Assembly (NCBI RefSeq): GCF_022631375.1
Contig: NZ_JALBGC010000001.1
Coordinates: 1 to 64,000, forward strand
Direction of reading: 5' to 3'
DNA length: 64,000 nt
Origin: Hymenobacter cyanobacteriorum
GTDB lineage: Bacteria > Bacteroidota > Bacteroidia > Cytophagales > Hymenobacteraceae
Both the position numbers and the translations under genes were made by a program. Below, piece by piece: positions 32,964 through 42,300 of the stretch (its first letter is position 1; each line of letters opens with the position of its first letter). The notes below the pieces were generated by a model that was not told the origin of the DNA, ran no database searches, and saw nothing but the letters and a program-made list of their open reading frames with translations.

Positions 32964-33034
32964 AAATGGCGATTTCCACTATCAATCTTCCTGTATAATT
33001 TTTCCGATATTATATTTTCTCAAATTACTTTATC

Positions 33035-33070
33035 AAAAAAGCCGGACTGCCCTGTGGCAGTCCGGCTTCT
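33035..33070 (-). terminator. Intrinsic terminator after the phosphorylase gene
   Basis: GCCGGACTGC / GCAGTCCGGC hairpin with a 6-nt loop; on the minus strand it is followed by a run of six T. It may also serve the convergent plus-strand gene. Confidence 0.9.
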
Positions 33071-33090
33071 TCGTTTAAAATGGAAGCCGT

Positions 33091-33981
33091 TTAAGCTTGG
33101 TTAGCGGCTATCAACTGCTGCAGGGTACGCTCAATCATGGCATCGACGATGCCGCCGGCATTTTCGGCAAACTCGCCGGTGGCGCGGTTGGCCACGATGG
33201 CGTTCAGCGACAGGACTTCGTGGCCCAGCAGGCGGCCCAGCGAGTAATAGCCGGCGGTTTCCATCTCGAAATTGCTCAGGCGGAAAGGACCTTCGGCGCT
33301 CTGGTGGCGGAAATTTTGCAGGCGCTCGATGTAGTCGGGCTGGCGCAGGTCGAGGCGCAGGCGGCGGCCCTGGGGGCCGTAGAAACCGGGGCAGGTGAGC
33401 GTATTGCCCACGGCCATGCCCGCGCCCACCTGCTCGCGCAGCAGGTCGGAGCCGCGCACCACGTACGGCGCGAAGGGCAGTGCGAGCGTTTGCTGCAGCT
33501 CGGTGGCAATTTCGGTTTCGAGGCCGGTTTCCATCAACGGGTAGAACTGCATGAGGCTGTCGAGGCCCACGGCGTGCTCGGTGGCCAGCATGGTGCCCAC
33601 GGGCACATCGGCCTGCAGGCTGCCGCTGGTGCCGATGCGGATGATGCGCAAACTCATGCGCTCCTCGGCCGGGCGCACCTCGCGGGCCATAAAATCGATG
33701 TTGACGAGGGCGTCGAGCTCGTTCATCACAATGTCAATGTTGTCGGTGCCCATGCCGGTGCTGAGTACGGTGAGGCGCTTGCCGCGGTAGTAGCCCACGT
33801 GCGTGACGAACTCGCGGTGCGTAGTTTCGAACTCGATGGAATCGAAATGCCGGCTCACCTGGGCTACGCGGGCGGGGTCGCCCACGGTCAGGATGGTGTC
33901 GGAAATATGGTCGGGCAGCAGATTGAGATGGTATATGCTGCCGTCGGGATTGAGGATGAGCTCGGAATTGGGAATTGACAT
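33091..33981 (-). CDS. Nucleoside phosphorylase (uridine phosphorylase-like)
   Basis: A 296-residue PNP_UDP_1 family enzyme for nucleoside salvage. ILTVGDPARVAQV is the phosphate-binding N-terminal motif; LSTGMGTDNIDIVMNE and IRIGTSGSLQADV are the family signature; SNFEMETAGYYSLG provides the conserved Glu contacting ribose. Closer to uridine phosphorylases than to PNP/MTAP by these motifs, but the base specificity is not certain. It would pair functionally with the cytidine deaminase at 50907. Confidence 0.88.
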   Translation of the reverse strand: MSIPNSELILNPDGSIYHLNLLPDHISDTILTVGDPARVAQVSRHFDSIEFETTHREFVTHVGYYRGKRLTVLSTGMGTDNIDIVMNELDALVNIDFMAREVRPAEERMSLRIIRIGTSGSLQADVPVGTMLATEHAVGLDSLMQFYPLMETGLETEIATELQQTLALPFAPYVVRGSDLLREQVGAGMAVGNTLTCPGFYGPQGRRLRLDLRQPDYIERLQNFRHQSAEGPFRLSNFEMETAGYYSLGRLLGHEVLSLNAIVANRATGEFAENAGGIVDAMIERTLQQLIAANQA

Positions 33982-33984
33982 TGC

Positions 33985-34092
33985 TTGTAGTCGGTATTGA
34001 GTAGTCAGAAATCAGACAGCGAAATAACCGGCAAGAAAAGACAAACGACAGCAAATCCTGCCTCCTGGCCACTCTGTACCGACTACTAAATT
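33985..34092. repeat. Short word-built inverted repeat
   Basis: TGTAGTCGGTATTGAGTAGT on the left faces GTACCGACTACTAAA on the right across about 65 bp, filling the gap between trhO and the phosphorylase start. Weaker than other members. Confidence 0.5.
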
Positions 34093-35033
34093 TAGGCTTT
34101 GTAAGAGGCCAGCCCCTGGGCCGGATTGTAGTGGTTGCTGAGCTTGGGGTAGGTGCCGGTGCCATCGTAGGCGCGCTTGTCCGGATGCTGGGCGCAGGCT
34201 TCGGAACAGGCACCTTGCAAGGTTTCGCCGCAGGCTTCGCATAGGGGCAGGTGGGCGTTGCAGTGCGGGTTGGCGCAGTTGATGAGACGCGGGCTGGGCT
34301 GCTGGCAGTGGTGGCAGCGCGAAATCACGGTCGGGTTCACACGGTTCACATCCACGGCCACGCGGTTGTCGAACACGTAGCACTGGCCGTCGAAATCTTC
34401 ACCGCCGGCTTCGATGCCGTACTTGATGATGCCGCCGTGCAGCTGGTACACGTTTTCGAAGCCTTGCTCGAGCAGGAAGGCACTGGCTTTCTCGCACTTC
34501 ACACCGCCGGTGCAGTAGGTGAGAATCTTCTTGTCCTTGAATTCCTTGAGGCGCTCAATGCGGTCGGGAAAGTCGCGGAAATTCTCGATATCCAGCGTCA
34601 CGGCGTTTTTGAAGCGACCGAGGTTATACTCGTAGTCGGAGCGCACGTCGACGACCACCACGTCGTCGCGGTCCTTCAGGGCCTTGAATTCGGCGGGCGA
34701 GAGGTGCTGGCCGGTTTTCTCGTGGGGCCGCACGTGGCGCAGGCTGCTGTGCACGATTTCGGGCTTCACGCGCACGTGCAACTTCTGGAAGGTGTGGCCT
34801 TCGACTTCGTCAATCTTGAATTCCAAGGCAGCGAAGCGCGGGTCGGCCTTCACGGCGGCCATGTAGGTGGCGCAGCTTTCGCGTGTGCCCGATACGGTGC
34901 CGTTCAGCCCTTCGGCAGCTACGATGATGCGGCCGCGCAAGTCGAGCGCCAGGCACAGGCGGTGGTGCTCGTCGCGAAATGCGTCGGGGTCGGCAATGGG
35001 GCTGTAGCAGTAATAGAGAAGAACCTGATACAT
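34092..35033 (-). CDS. trhO: tRNA uridine(34) hydroxylase TrhO (YceA, rhodanese-domain)
   Basis: A 313-residue enzyme making 5-hydroxyuridine at tRNA position 34 with O2. N-terminal acylphosphatase-like domain (AAEGLNGTVSGT), central rhodanese domain with the active Cys in TYCTGGVKCEKASAFL, and a C-terminal Cys-rich tail (CHHCQQPSPRLINCANPHC and CEACGETLQGACSEAC) that looks zinc-binding. Start at 35033 (MYQVLLYYCYSPI). The N-terminus is preceded by an AT-rich inverted repeat. Confidence 0.94.
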   Translation of the reverse strand: MYQVLLYYCYSPIADPDAFRDEHHRLCLALDLRGRIIVAAEGLNGTVSGTRESCATYMAAVKADPRFAALEFKIDEVEGHTFQKLHVRVKPEIVHSSLRHVRPHEKTGQHLSPAEFKALKDRDDVVVVDVRSDYEYNLGRFKNAVTLDIENFRDFPDRIERLKEFKDKKILTYCTGGVKCEKASAFLLEQGFENVYQLHGGIIKYGIEAGGEDFDGQCYVFDNRVAVDVNRVNPTVISRCHHCQQPSPRLINCANPHCNAHLPLCEACGETLQGACSEACAQHPDKRAYDGTGTYPKLSNHYNPAQGLASYKA

Positions 35034-35035
35034 TG

Positions 35036-35144
35036 GTAATTAAAAATTATGAATTAAAAATTATGAATTATTTTCTTATCGACAGCCTCGTTACACAATA
35101 GCCTGAAGGACAATTTTTAATTCATAATTCTTAATTTTTAATTA
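35036..35144. repeat. AT-rich word-built inverted repeat (AATTAAAAATTATG type)
   Basis: AATTAAAAATTATGAATTAA and AAATTATGAATTA on the left face AATTTTTAATTCATAATTC and TTAATTTTTAATTA on the right. The right arm supplies the TAA stop of the acetyltransferase gene; the left arm ends 2 nt from the trhO ATG. Confidence 0.85.
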
Positions 35145-35774
35145 AACCTTAACCGCCGGGTTGCCAAACACCGTCTGGCCATTCGGCACGTCGGCCACTA
35201 CCACCGAGCCGGCCCCCACCCGGGCTTTGTCGCCGATTTTTACGCCGGCCACTATTACGGCGCCGGCGCCCACAAAGGCCTGTTCGCCCACCTGCACGTC
35301 GGCGCCGAGCAAAGCCCCGCTGCCAAGCTGGGCATAGTCGCCCACGGTGGCGCGGGCTTCCACTACCGAATTAGGACCGAGCAGGCAGCCGTTGCCGAGC
35401 GTGGCGGTAGCAGCTACCACAGCATTGGGGCCCACGTAGTTGCCGTGGCCCAGGGTAGCATGATTGGATACGCTGGCGCGCTCGTGAATGGCGTTGACGG
35501 GCACGGCTTCGTACTCGGTGCGCAGCATCTGGGTGAGGCTGCGGCGGCTGGCGGTGTCTTCAGTAGCCACAAATACCTCGCACTTTTTGCCGAGCAGCTT
35601 CAGCAGTTCGCCGTCGTCGGTGTTGCCCATCACGGGCACATCGAGCAGCTCGGTGCCCTGCAGTTTCTGGTCGTCGTCGAGCAGGCAATACACCACGACG
35701 TCGTTGGAAAGAAAGGCGTCGAGGGCGGCGGTACCCACAGTTTGGGCACCGAGAATGATAACGGGGTTTTCCAT
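35142..35774 (-). CDS. NeuD/PglD-like sugar O/N-acetyltransferase
   Basis: A 210-residue enzyme. The N-terminal Rossmann-like half (VIILGAQTVGTAALDAF) is followed by a left-handed beta-helix of hexapeptide repeats (about 95-205; VSNHATLGHGNYVGPNAVV and VGDYAQLGSGALLGADVQVG), ending FGNPAVKV. Such enzymes acetylate nucleotide sugars or sialic-acid-like sugars for surface glycans. Here the gene is alone, not in a glycan cluster. The stop codon lies within the repeat arm. Confidence 0.85.
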   Translation of the reverse strand: MENPVIILGAQTVGTAALDAFLSNDVVVYCLLDDDQKLQGTELLDVPVMGNTDDGELLKLLGKKCEVFVATEDTASRRSLTQMLRTEYEAVPVNAIHERASVSNHATLGHGNYVGPNAVVAATATLGNGCLLGPNSVVEARATVGDYAQLGSGALLGADVQVGEQAFVGAGAVIVAGVKIGDKARVGAGSVVVADVPNGQTVFGNPAVKV

Positions 35775-35842
35775 GATAATGATGTTGGCTATTTGGCGTT
35801 TATGCCATAGGAAAGCTCCCTAAGTATTGGTGAAGCACACTG

Positions 35843-35850
35843 CAAAGTTA
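35843..35850 (-). promoter_or_regulatory. -7 box for the NeuD-like gene
   Basis: Minus strand TAACTTTG, perfect consensus, leader about 62 nt. Confidence 0.55.
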
Positions 35851-35877
35851 CGCCGCACGCCGGGAGGTCTTTTCAGG

Positions 35878-37191
35878 CTATCTCAATCTATTCATGTTCA
35901 CTCGATTTAAGCGCAGATATTTTAACAGCTTTACAGCATAGTTATTTTGCAATAGTAAAAGCAGCAAGAACGGCAGTAATTCGCTTCGATAGCGGCTGAG
36001 TGACCCTAGATTTGGTGTTGTTAAGCCGATGAGAAATGCAACCATTAAACAAAACAGCCCCAGCCCTATACTTAAGCCGACCGGTAGTTTACCTATACAG
36101 CCATGCATTGCAGCCAAGCCAAACAGGGCAAATAGAATTAATAGTGCCGCATTTTCGAGCCCAGCTGCTAAGTAAAATGTCTGCTTGGTTTCACCAAGCC
36201 AAGGTCGGGTCAGGGCATTCACTACTGCTAGCGGGGCGTGAGCAGCAATACTTTCAATAGTAGGATGCAGATTGGGGTATTCTAAATGCGGCCGGCCTAT
36301 TGTGTGTGAGACCTCAAAAGCGTACACTCGCACTACTTGGCTCGTGAATTTATTCATTCTAAAAGCCACACTAACTTGGGGAGCCAGCCAAGCTATGGCC
36401 CCCAGCGCAGTAGCCAATGCTATTACCTGCACCCTGTAAGGGCGGGTGAGACGGTACCGGCGAAGCCAATGGCTAAAGGCTATGCTGCAGAGTACCACCA
36501 GCAACGGGGTTGCAAAAAAGTAGCGCATATGGAAATGCAAGTAGGCCAGCGCTAAAGTTCCCAACCACCACCAAAACAAGCTTGTAGATTTGGCCTCCCC
36601 GCAATTGGGAATTGGGTAAAGCCTTTCCACAACACGAGCCGTCAGCCAAGCTCCACTGCCGAGCAATGCAGCTTCTTTACTAATGCCGGTGGCCCAAAAC
36701 CACACCGAAGGCCACAATAGAAACGCTACGACCCCGGCCCCCGTTGGGAGAAACCGCTCAGCCAGTATGCGGGATAATACCCAACAGCCTATAAAGGCAA
36801 ACAAGCTTAGATAGAGTGCATTTAGCCAGCCTTGGCTTACTGAAAGAAAATTAAGCAGAGCAAGCACCTTTATCAGCATCCAAGTATTCGAGGTAGACTG
36901 ATATATCATAGCCCCATGTCCATCCGGAAAAGTAGTAATTGACTGGACAAGAATATAAAGTTCCCCATCCCACAGCAATCGCGTTACCGTATTGCCAACC
37001 TGAGTCATATATGCCGCGTCGAATTTAAGCGTTAGGCCTCGCCATAAACCGACGCCCACGCGGAGCCCTAGCCCCACTGTAAATATCCAGCGCCAGCCAT
37101 TGGCAGTGGCCCAGTGCCACTGCCGCCGCAGCCATGGCAGCAGCATGGCCAGCAGGGCCGCGTTCAGCAAAATGGCTAAAGCAATTCTCAT
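35878..37191 (-). CDS. Multipass membrane protein, glycosyltransferase/polymerase-like, low GC
   Basis: A 437-residue protein with about 10-11 hydrophobic segments. The pattern (GLRVGVGLW, a large loop with FDAAYMTQVGNTVTRLLWDG, WPSVWFWATGISKEAALLG, HFHMRYFFATPLLVVL) resembles dolichyl-phosphate-sugar-dependent glycosyltransferases or O-antigen polymerase-type proteins, but no diagnostic motif is certain. GC is about 40-53% in lines I counted, below the flanks, suggesting transfer. Its ATG overlaps the DUF2851 stop by 4 nt (ATGA), so it is translated after that gene. Confidence 0.7.
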   Translation of the reverse strand: MRIALAILLNAALLAMLLPWLRRQWHWATANGWRWIFTVGLGLRVGVGLWRGLTLKFDAAYMTQVGNTVTRLLWDGELYILVQSITTFPDGHGAMIYQSTSNTWMLIKVLALLNFLSVSQGWLNALYLSLFAFIGCWVLSRILAERFLPTGAGVVAFLLWPSVWFWATGISKEAALLGSGAWLTARVVERLYPIPNCGEAKSTSLFWWWLGTLALAYLHFHMRYFFATPLLVVLCSIAFSHWLRRYRLTRPYRVQVIALATALGAIAWLAPQVSVAFRMNKFTSQVVRVYAFEVSHTIGRPHLEYPNLHPTIESIAAHAPLAVVNALTRPWLGETKQTFYLAAGLENAALLILFALFGLAAMHGCIGKLPVGLSIGLGLFCLMVAFLIGLTTPNLGSLSRYRSELLPFLLLLLLQNNYAVKLLKYLRLNRVNMNRLR

Positions 37192-38489
37192 CGGGCCGGG
37201 CGGGGTTGCTGCACCAACCTGTTTCCGATGGCGCAGTGCAGGCAGCGGCGTGGGGCGCAGTATGATTTGTGCAGCGCCAACAGGCCCTGCGAGTCGGCGG
37301 CGGTATGGTGCGCGAAGCCCAGGGCCTCATACACGTCGGTATATCGGTTATGCTCGGCGGGCAATTCGCTGAGCAGCGCCACGCTGCTTTCCACAACTTC
37401 GGGCTGCCCCACGTGCCGAGCGTAGGCCACGCGCAGCGGTACCACCACGTTCGTTATAAGCAGGTCGATGCTGCCTTTGCCCAACCCGGGCACTTTCCCG
37501 GTGCGCCCGGGCCGGAAGTGTGTGCGCCAGTATTCCGGCGCAGGGGCTTGAAAAAACTCGGTGAGCGCGGCCACGCTTTGGGCCGTGAGCAGGGCGTCGA
37601 ACAGGGCCGGGCGCGCATGCAGCAGCCCCGCCAACTGGCCCAGCCGCACCGGCGGAAAGTTGGCCGGCCGCAGGCGCAGGTAGTTCCACTCGTGCACGGC
37701 CAGCGCGGCATCCTGTAGCTGGTATTTGTGGCGCAGAAACTCATGCTCCTGCCGCAGGTCGCGGATGTAATCATCGGCCGCCGTTTCGTCGCTTTCCACC
37801 AGAAAACCGGCCTGCCCGAACAGCAATGCTTCGAGTTGGCGCTGGTCGTGGCGATGGCGGCGCAGCACGCTGAGCGGGAGGGCCTTGGCCAGGCGCGCCA
37901 ACGGTTCGCTGTTTTTCTGGAAGCCGAAAGCCGTCATCAGGGCGTGGTAGGCGGTGGCTTCCCAGTCTTGGCCCAGGCGCTGGTGCAGGGCCAGCACGTC
38001 GTCGGCCTTGCGCTCGACGCGCTCCAGCAAGGCCCGCTCAACCATCATCGTGCGGGTGATTTCAGGTACCAGGTGCAGCAGCGGGGCGCAGGGCAGCGGC
38101 GCGGCGGCGGGCGCTTCAACCAGTGTCTGGTAGCGGGCCAGCAGCTCGGGCGCAATGCGCGTTTGCAGCGCCAGCGTTGGAATCAGGCTGCCGTTGGTAC
38201 GGGCCACGTCAGCATCGTGCTGGCCTACGACGTGCAGAATCACCTGGTCGTACTTGGGGTCGGTCTGGTGCTGGTGGCGGGTCCAGTCGGAGGCGCGCAG
38301 ATGAATTTCCACGGCGCCGTTCCACTCCACGTCGCCCACGCGCAGGCGGGCGTTCAGGAAGTCGGGCCCGGCATCGGCGTTGCGATGGCCGGGCTTGAGC
38401 ACCTGAATTTCCTCGCCAGCGGCTGTGCGCAGGTCGGCTTTGTCGAAATACTGGTGCTGCCAGACGTAATGGTAGAAATCTTCGCGCAT
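37188..38489 (-). CDS. DUF2851 family protein
   Basis: A 433-residue soluble protein of the Bacteroidota-specific DUF2851 family. Conserved N-terminus MREDFYHYVWQHQYFD and KPGHRNADAGPDFLNARLR; central HRHDQRQLEALLFGQAGFL and HEWNYLRLRPANFPPVRLGQL; a C-terminal Cys pair, CAPRRCLHC. Function unknown; the PDFLNA...VEIH...DW pattern in the first 90 residues resembles a nuclease-like core (D, E and K spacing), which is a guess. A -7 box ends 4 nt before the ATG. Confidence 0.85.
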   Translation of the reverse strand: MREDFYHYVWQHQYFDKADLRTAAGEEIQVLKPGHRNADAGPDFLNARLRVGDVEWNGAVEIHLRASDWTRHQHQTDPKYDQVILHVVGQHDADVARTNGSLIPTLALQTRIAPELLARYQTLVEAPAAAPLPCAPLLHLVPEITRTMMVERALLERVERKADDVLALHQRLGQDWEATAYHALMTAFGFQKNSEPLARLAKALPLSVLRRHRHDQRQLEALLFGQAGFLVESDETAADDYIRDLRQEHEFLRHKYQLQDAALAVHEWNYLRLRPANFPPVRLGQLAGLLHARPALFDALLTAQSVAALTEFFQAPAPEYWRTHFRPGRTGKVPGLGKGSIDLLITNVVVPLRVAYARHVGQPEVVESSVALLSELPAEHNRYTDVYEALGFAHHTAADSQGLLALHKSYCAPRRCLHCAIGNRLVQQPRPAR

Positions 38490-38493
38490 AAGG

Positions 38494-38501
38494 CAAATGT
38501 A
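38494..38501 (-). promoter_or_regulatory. -7 box for DUF2851, start-proximal, fused to a terminator
   Basis: Minus strand TACATTTG (perfect) ends 4 nt before the ATG at 38489 and begins in the T-run of the lolA terminator, so one promoter starts exactly where the upstream transcript stops. Confidence 0.65.
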
Positions 38502-38534
38502 AAACGGCCCGCCTCTTTCGGAGCGGGCCGTTTC
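38501..38534 (-). terminator. Intrinsic terminator after lolA
   Basis: AAACGGCCCGC / GCGGGCCGTTTT hairpin on the minus strand, 24 bp after the lolA stop. Confidence 0.88.
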
Positions 38535-38557
38535 GCAATTCAAATCATTTCTGAAAC

Positions 38558-39202
38558 CTAGCGCAGGTCCACCACTTTCACGCCCTTGTACTTGGCCTTA
38601 TCAAAGGCAAACGTGGTGGCATCGGTGGGCGGATTGGGCTTGAAGTTCTTGATGAGGAAGGTGTACTGGTTGCCGTTCTTCTTGAACATCTGCCAGCTTT
38701 TCACCGACGCATCCTTCTTTCGCACCTTCAGGCGCACTTTGAACACGTCGTTGCTACGGTTTTCGGGGGCCAGCTCAATCACATCGAGGGGCTCACCACT
38801 TTCCGTCACCTGCTGCACGTAGGTGTACTTGTAGCCCTTCTTGTACATCGTATAAATCTGGGAGGGCGACAGCTCTTGGGCGTCCGGGTCCGAATCGGAG
38901 ATGTTCACCTCGTTTTCGTTTTTCAGGTAAGTCCAGGTGGTTTTGCCGTCGTTGATGACTTCCTGGCCGCTGATTTTTAGGCGGAATTTCTGGCCGCTCA
39001 CCACGATGTCGCCGTTGATGTTCTGCTTCACCTTGGCGCTGGGGTTTTCCAGCGTCTGCGTAAACGTGGCCTGGAAGGCTTTCAACGCCTGGTATTTGGC
39101 GCTCATCTGGTCGAGGATTTTACCGGCTTTGGGGTCTTGCTGGGCGGCGGCGGGCAAGGCCAGCGTAGCCGCGAACATCAGCAGAGAGAGGGTCTTTTTC
39201 AT
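38558..39202 (-). CDS. lolA: Outer-membrane lipoprotein carrier LolA-like
   Basis: A 214-residue periplasmic protein: signal peptide MKKTLSLLMFAATLALPAAA, then the half-open beta-barrel LolA/LolB fold (LKAFQATFTQTLENPSAKVK, GDIVVSGQKFRLKI, DGKTTWTYLKNENEVNISD and KNFKPNPPTDATTFAF). It carries lipoproteins from the inner to the outer membrane; this organism encodes many candidates, such as the nuclease at 5100. It lies directly downstream of ftsK, the usual Bacteroidota order. Confidence 0.92.
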   Translation of the reverse strand: MKKTLSLLMFAATLALPAAAQQDPKAGKILDQMSAKYQALKAFQATFTQTLENPSAKVKQNINGDIVVSGQKFRLKISGQEVINDGKTTWTYLKNENEVNISDSDPDAQELSPSQIYTMYKKGYKYTYVQQVTESGEPLDVIELAPENRSNDVFKVRLKVRKKDASVKSWQMFKKNGNQYTFLIKNFKPNPPTDATTFAFDKAKYKGVKVVDLR

Positions 39203-39308
39203 GTGAAGGGTAAGGGTCAAGAGGCGCAGGAGCCTCGCTTGGAATGCCTGATACGGAAGTTGGATAACAAACGTCCGGCCAGATTGCCAATGAAATGCAA
39301 ATGAAGCC

Positions 39309-39343
39309 AAAAAAAGTAGCGTAAGCTTTCGGCCTACGCTACT
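39309..39343 (-). terminator. Intrinsic terminator after ftsK
   Basis: GTAGCGTAGGC / GCTTACGCTAC on the minus strand (one G-T pair) followed by seven T, 8 bp after the ftsK stop. Confidence 0.85.
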
Positions 39344-39350
39344 GATGGGG

Positions 39351-42300
39351 TTATTTCATCGAATTGAGCAATTGCTCCAGCTGGTATTCATCCGGAATAA
39401 GCACGTCGCGGGCCTTGCTGCCCTCGAATGGGCCCACGATTCCGGCATGTTGGAGCTGGTCAATCAGGCGTCCTGCCCGGTTGTAGCCGAGCTTGAGCTT
39501 GCGCTGCAGCAGCGAGGTACTGCCCTGTTGGTGCAGCACAATGCAGCGGGCCGCGTCCTCAAACATGGAGTCGCGCTCCGAGGGGTCCATTTCCTCGTTG
39601 CCGCTGCCGGCGTCGCCGTCGGCCCCGGCCACTTCGGGCAGCAGGTAGGCATCGGAGTAGCCCTGCTGTTCGCCGATGAAATCGCAGACGCGGTCCACTT
39701 CGGGCGTGTCGATGAAGGCGCACTGCACGCGAATCAGGTCCGAGCCGGCCGAGAACAGCATGTCGCCCTGGCCGATGAGCTGGTCGGCCCCGCCGGTGTC
39801 GAGAATGGTGCGCGAGTCGATTTTGCTGGTCACCTTGAAGGAGATGCGGCAGGGGAAGTTGGCCTTGATGATGCCGGTAATCACGTTCACCGAGGGGCGC
39901 TGGGTGGCCACGATGAGGTGAATGCCGATGGCACGGGCGAGCTGGGCCAGGCGGGCAATGGGCGTTTCCACTTCCTTGCCGGCCGTCATCATCAGGTCGG
40001 CCAATTCATCAATTACCAGCACGATGAACGGCAGGAAGCGGTGGCCTTTCTTGGGATTGAGGCGGCGCTCGATGAATTTGGCGTTGTACTCCTTCAGGTT
40101 GCGGCAGCCGGCTTCCTTCAGCAAATCGTAGCGCCGGTCCATCTCCATGCACAGCGAATTCAGCGTGTTCACCACCTTCTTGGTATCGGTGATGATGGCC
40201 TCGTCGGTGTCGGGCAGCTTGGCCAGGTAGTGGCGCTCAATCTTGTTGAAGATGCTCAATTCCACCTTTTTGGGGTCGACCAGCACGAACTTCAGCTGCG
40301 CGGGGTGGCGCTTGTAGAGCAGCGAGGCCAGAATCACGTTCAAGCCCACCGACTTACCCTGGCCCGTGGCGCCGGCCATCAGCAGGTGGGGCATTTTGGC
40401 CAAGTCGGCCACGAATACTTCGTTGGTGATGGTGCGGCCGAAGGCAATGGGCAGGTCCATTTCCGAGCGGGCGAACTTCTCCGAGCCCAGCACCGAGCGG
40501 ATGCTCACCATTTCCTTCTTCGTGTTCGGCACCTCGATGCCGATAGTGCCCTTGCCTGGAATGGGGGCGATGATGCGAATGCCGAGCGCGGCCAGGCTTA
40601 GGGCAATGTCGTCTTCCAGGCTTTTGATTTTGGAGATGCGCACGCCGGCCTCGGGCACAATTTCATAGAGCGTGACCGTGGGCCCGATGGTGGCCTTAAT
40701 GCTGGCGATGGCGATGCTGTAGTGCCCCAGCGTCTCCACGATGCGGTCCTTGTTGGCTTCCAGCTCCTCCTTGGTTACCTGGGCCTTGGCGATGCCGTAG
40801 TCGTTGAGCAGCTCCAGCGTCGGAAACTGGAAGCGCGAGAGTTCCAGCGTGGGGTCGTAGTTGCCGGGCGGCATGGCGTCGGCATCCTCGTCCTCATCCA
40901 CCACGGCGGCAATAGCGGCTCCGGCGTTGGGGTCGAGGTCATCGCGGCCGGGCACGGTGATTTCGAGCGGACGCGCGGCGGGCATGGGGAGCACCGGGCG
41001 CGAGGCCGGCAGTGGCGCGTCGTCGTCGGCTAAGTCGGCCAGCGAGAGCGGCGTGGGCACCGTGGAAACCGGCGTGGCCGGAGCCGCGGCGGGTTCGTCG
41101 GCGGTGGGCATTTCGATGGAAAAGGCCGGGCCGCTGGCAGCCAGCGGAACAGCCGCCGCCAGGGCGCCACCCGCCACCGATGTGCCCAGCGACGAAGCCG
41201 CGGCCGCTGTGCCCAGCGCGCCGGCCGCTACGGTACCGGCCACGCTCAGCGGCAGGCCGGCGCCGGGGCGCGGGGCGGGCTCATATTCTTTAACAGCCGG
41301 CGCGGGCGCTTCGAAAGCCTCTTCGTCTTCGGTATCATCAGCGAGTTCCAGCGCGAGGCTGGCTGCGGCCTGAGCCCCGCCGGCGGCGACTGTAGCGGAT
41401 GCTGAAACGACCGAATCGGGAGCGCCGGGGCGGGTTTTGAGCGTCATGGCCAGGGCGGCGGGCGCGGGCGCCGGGCGAACGGCGGCAGCCTGCTCGGCGG
41501 CAATTTCGGCTTCGAGCTCGGCGTCTTCCTCGGGGTCGTCTTCGGTGCTGAGGCGGCGGAAGCTGCCCAGGTTGAGGCTCGTCACGTTGAAGAAGAACAC
41601 CACGAACGAAATCAGCAGGAAAGCCAGCAGCAGCACCGTGCCCCAGCCAATGAGGCTGTTGAGCCACGAGGCGGCTTCAAAGCCCACGCCACCGCACAGG
41701 AAATCGAGCCGGTGGGCCAGCACCGGGTCGGCCCCGTCGAGGGTAACCACCACGTAGCCCATCAGAATGCTCAGCCAGGCCATCGTGAACAGCCCCAGGG
41801 CCAGCGTGTAGCTCACCGAAACAGGTGTTGTGCGGAACACAATCTTGTATCCGAGGAAAAACACCACGGGAATCAGCGCAAACGCCGCTACGCCAAACAG
41901 CTTGTAGATGAACAGCTCAGCGGCCCAGGCCCCGAGCAGGCCCAGCCAGTTGTGCGACTCCGCGCCGGCTTCTTTCACCGGAATGGTGCTCATAGCGCCC
42001 ACCACGCTCTGGTCGGCGTGGCCGGTGAAGAGGAAAGACGTGAAAGCAATGGTGAGGTAGAGGCTGCCCAGCAGCAGCCCAAACCCCACGAACAGGTGAA
42101 AGCGGCGGTCGCGCAGCAAGCTCAGCAGGTTGCCTACGCCGGGTAGCGGGCCACGGGGCGGCTTGGTAGGTTTGGCGGTTGGAGCTTGTTGAGCGGCGCG
42201 GGCGGCTTTTGGCACGTTGGCGGCGGCGGGGCGGGGCTCCGGCCGGGCGGCGGGCTCGGGCGCAGGGCCGTTGGCCCGGGGCTCGTTGCGGCGGTTGGCC

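Noticed and set aside
35142..37191. Surface-polysaccharide gene cluster (NeuD-like enzyme plus membrane glycosyltransferase-like protein)
   Set aside because: They have separate promoters, differ in GC, and no nucleotide-sugar genes lie around them; the sugar amidotransferase is 4 kb away with unrelated genes between.
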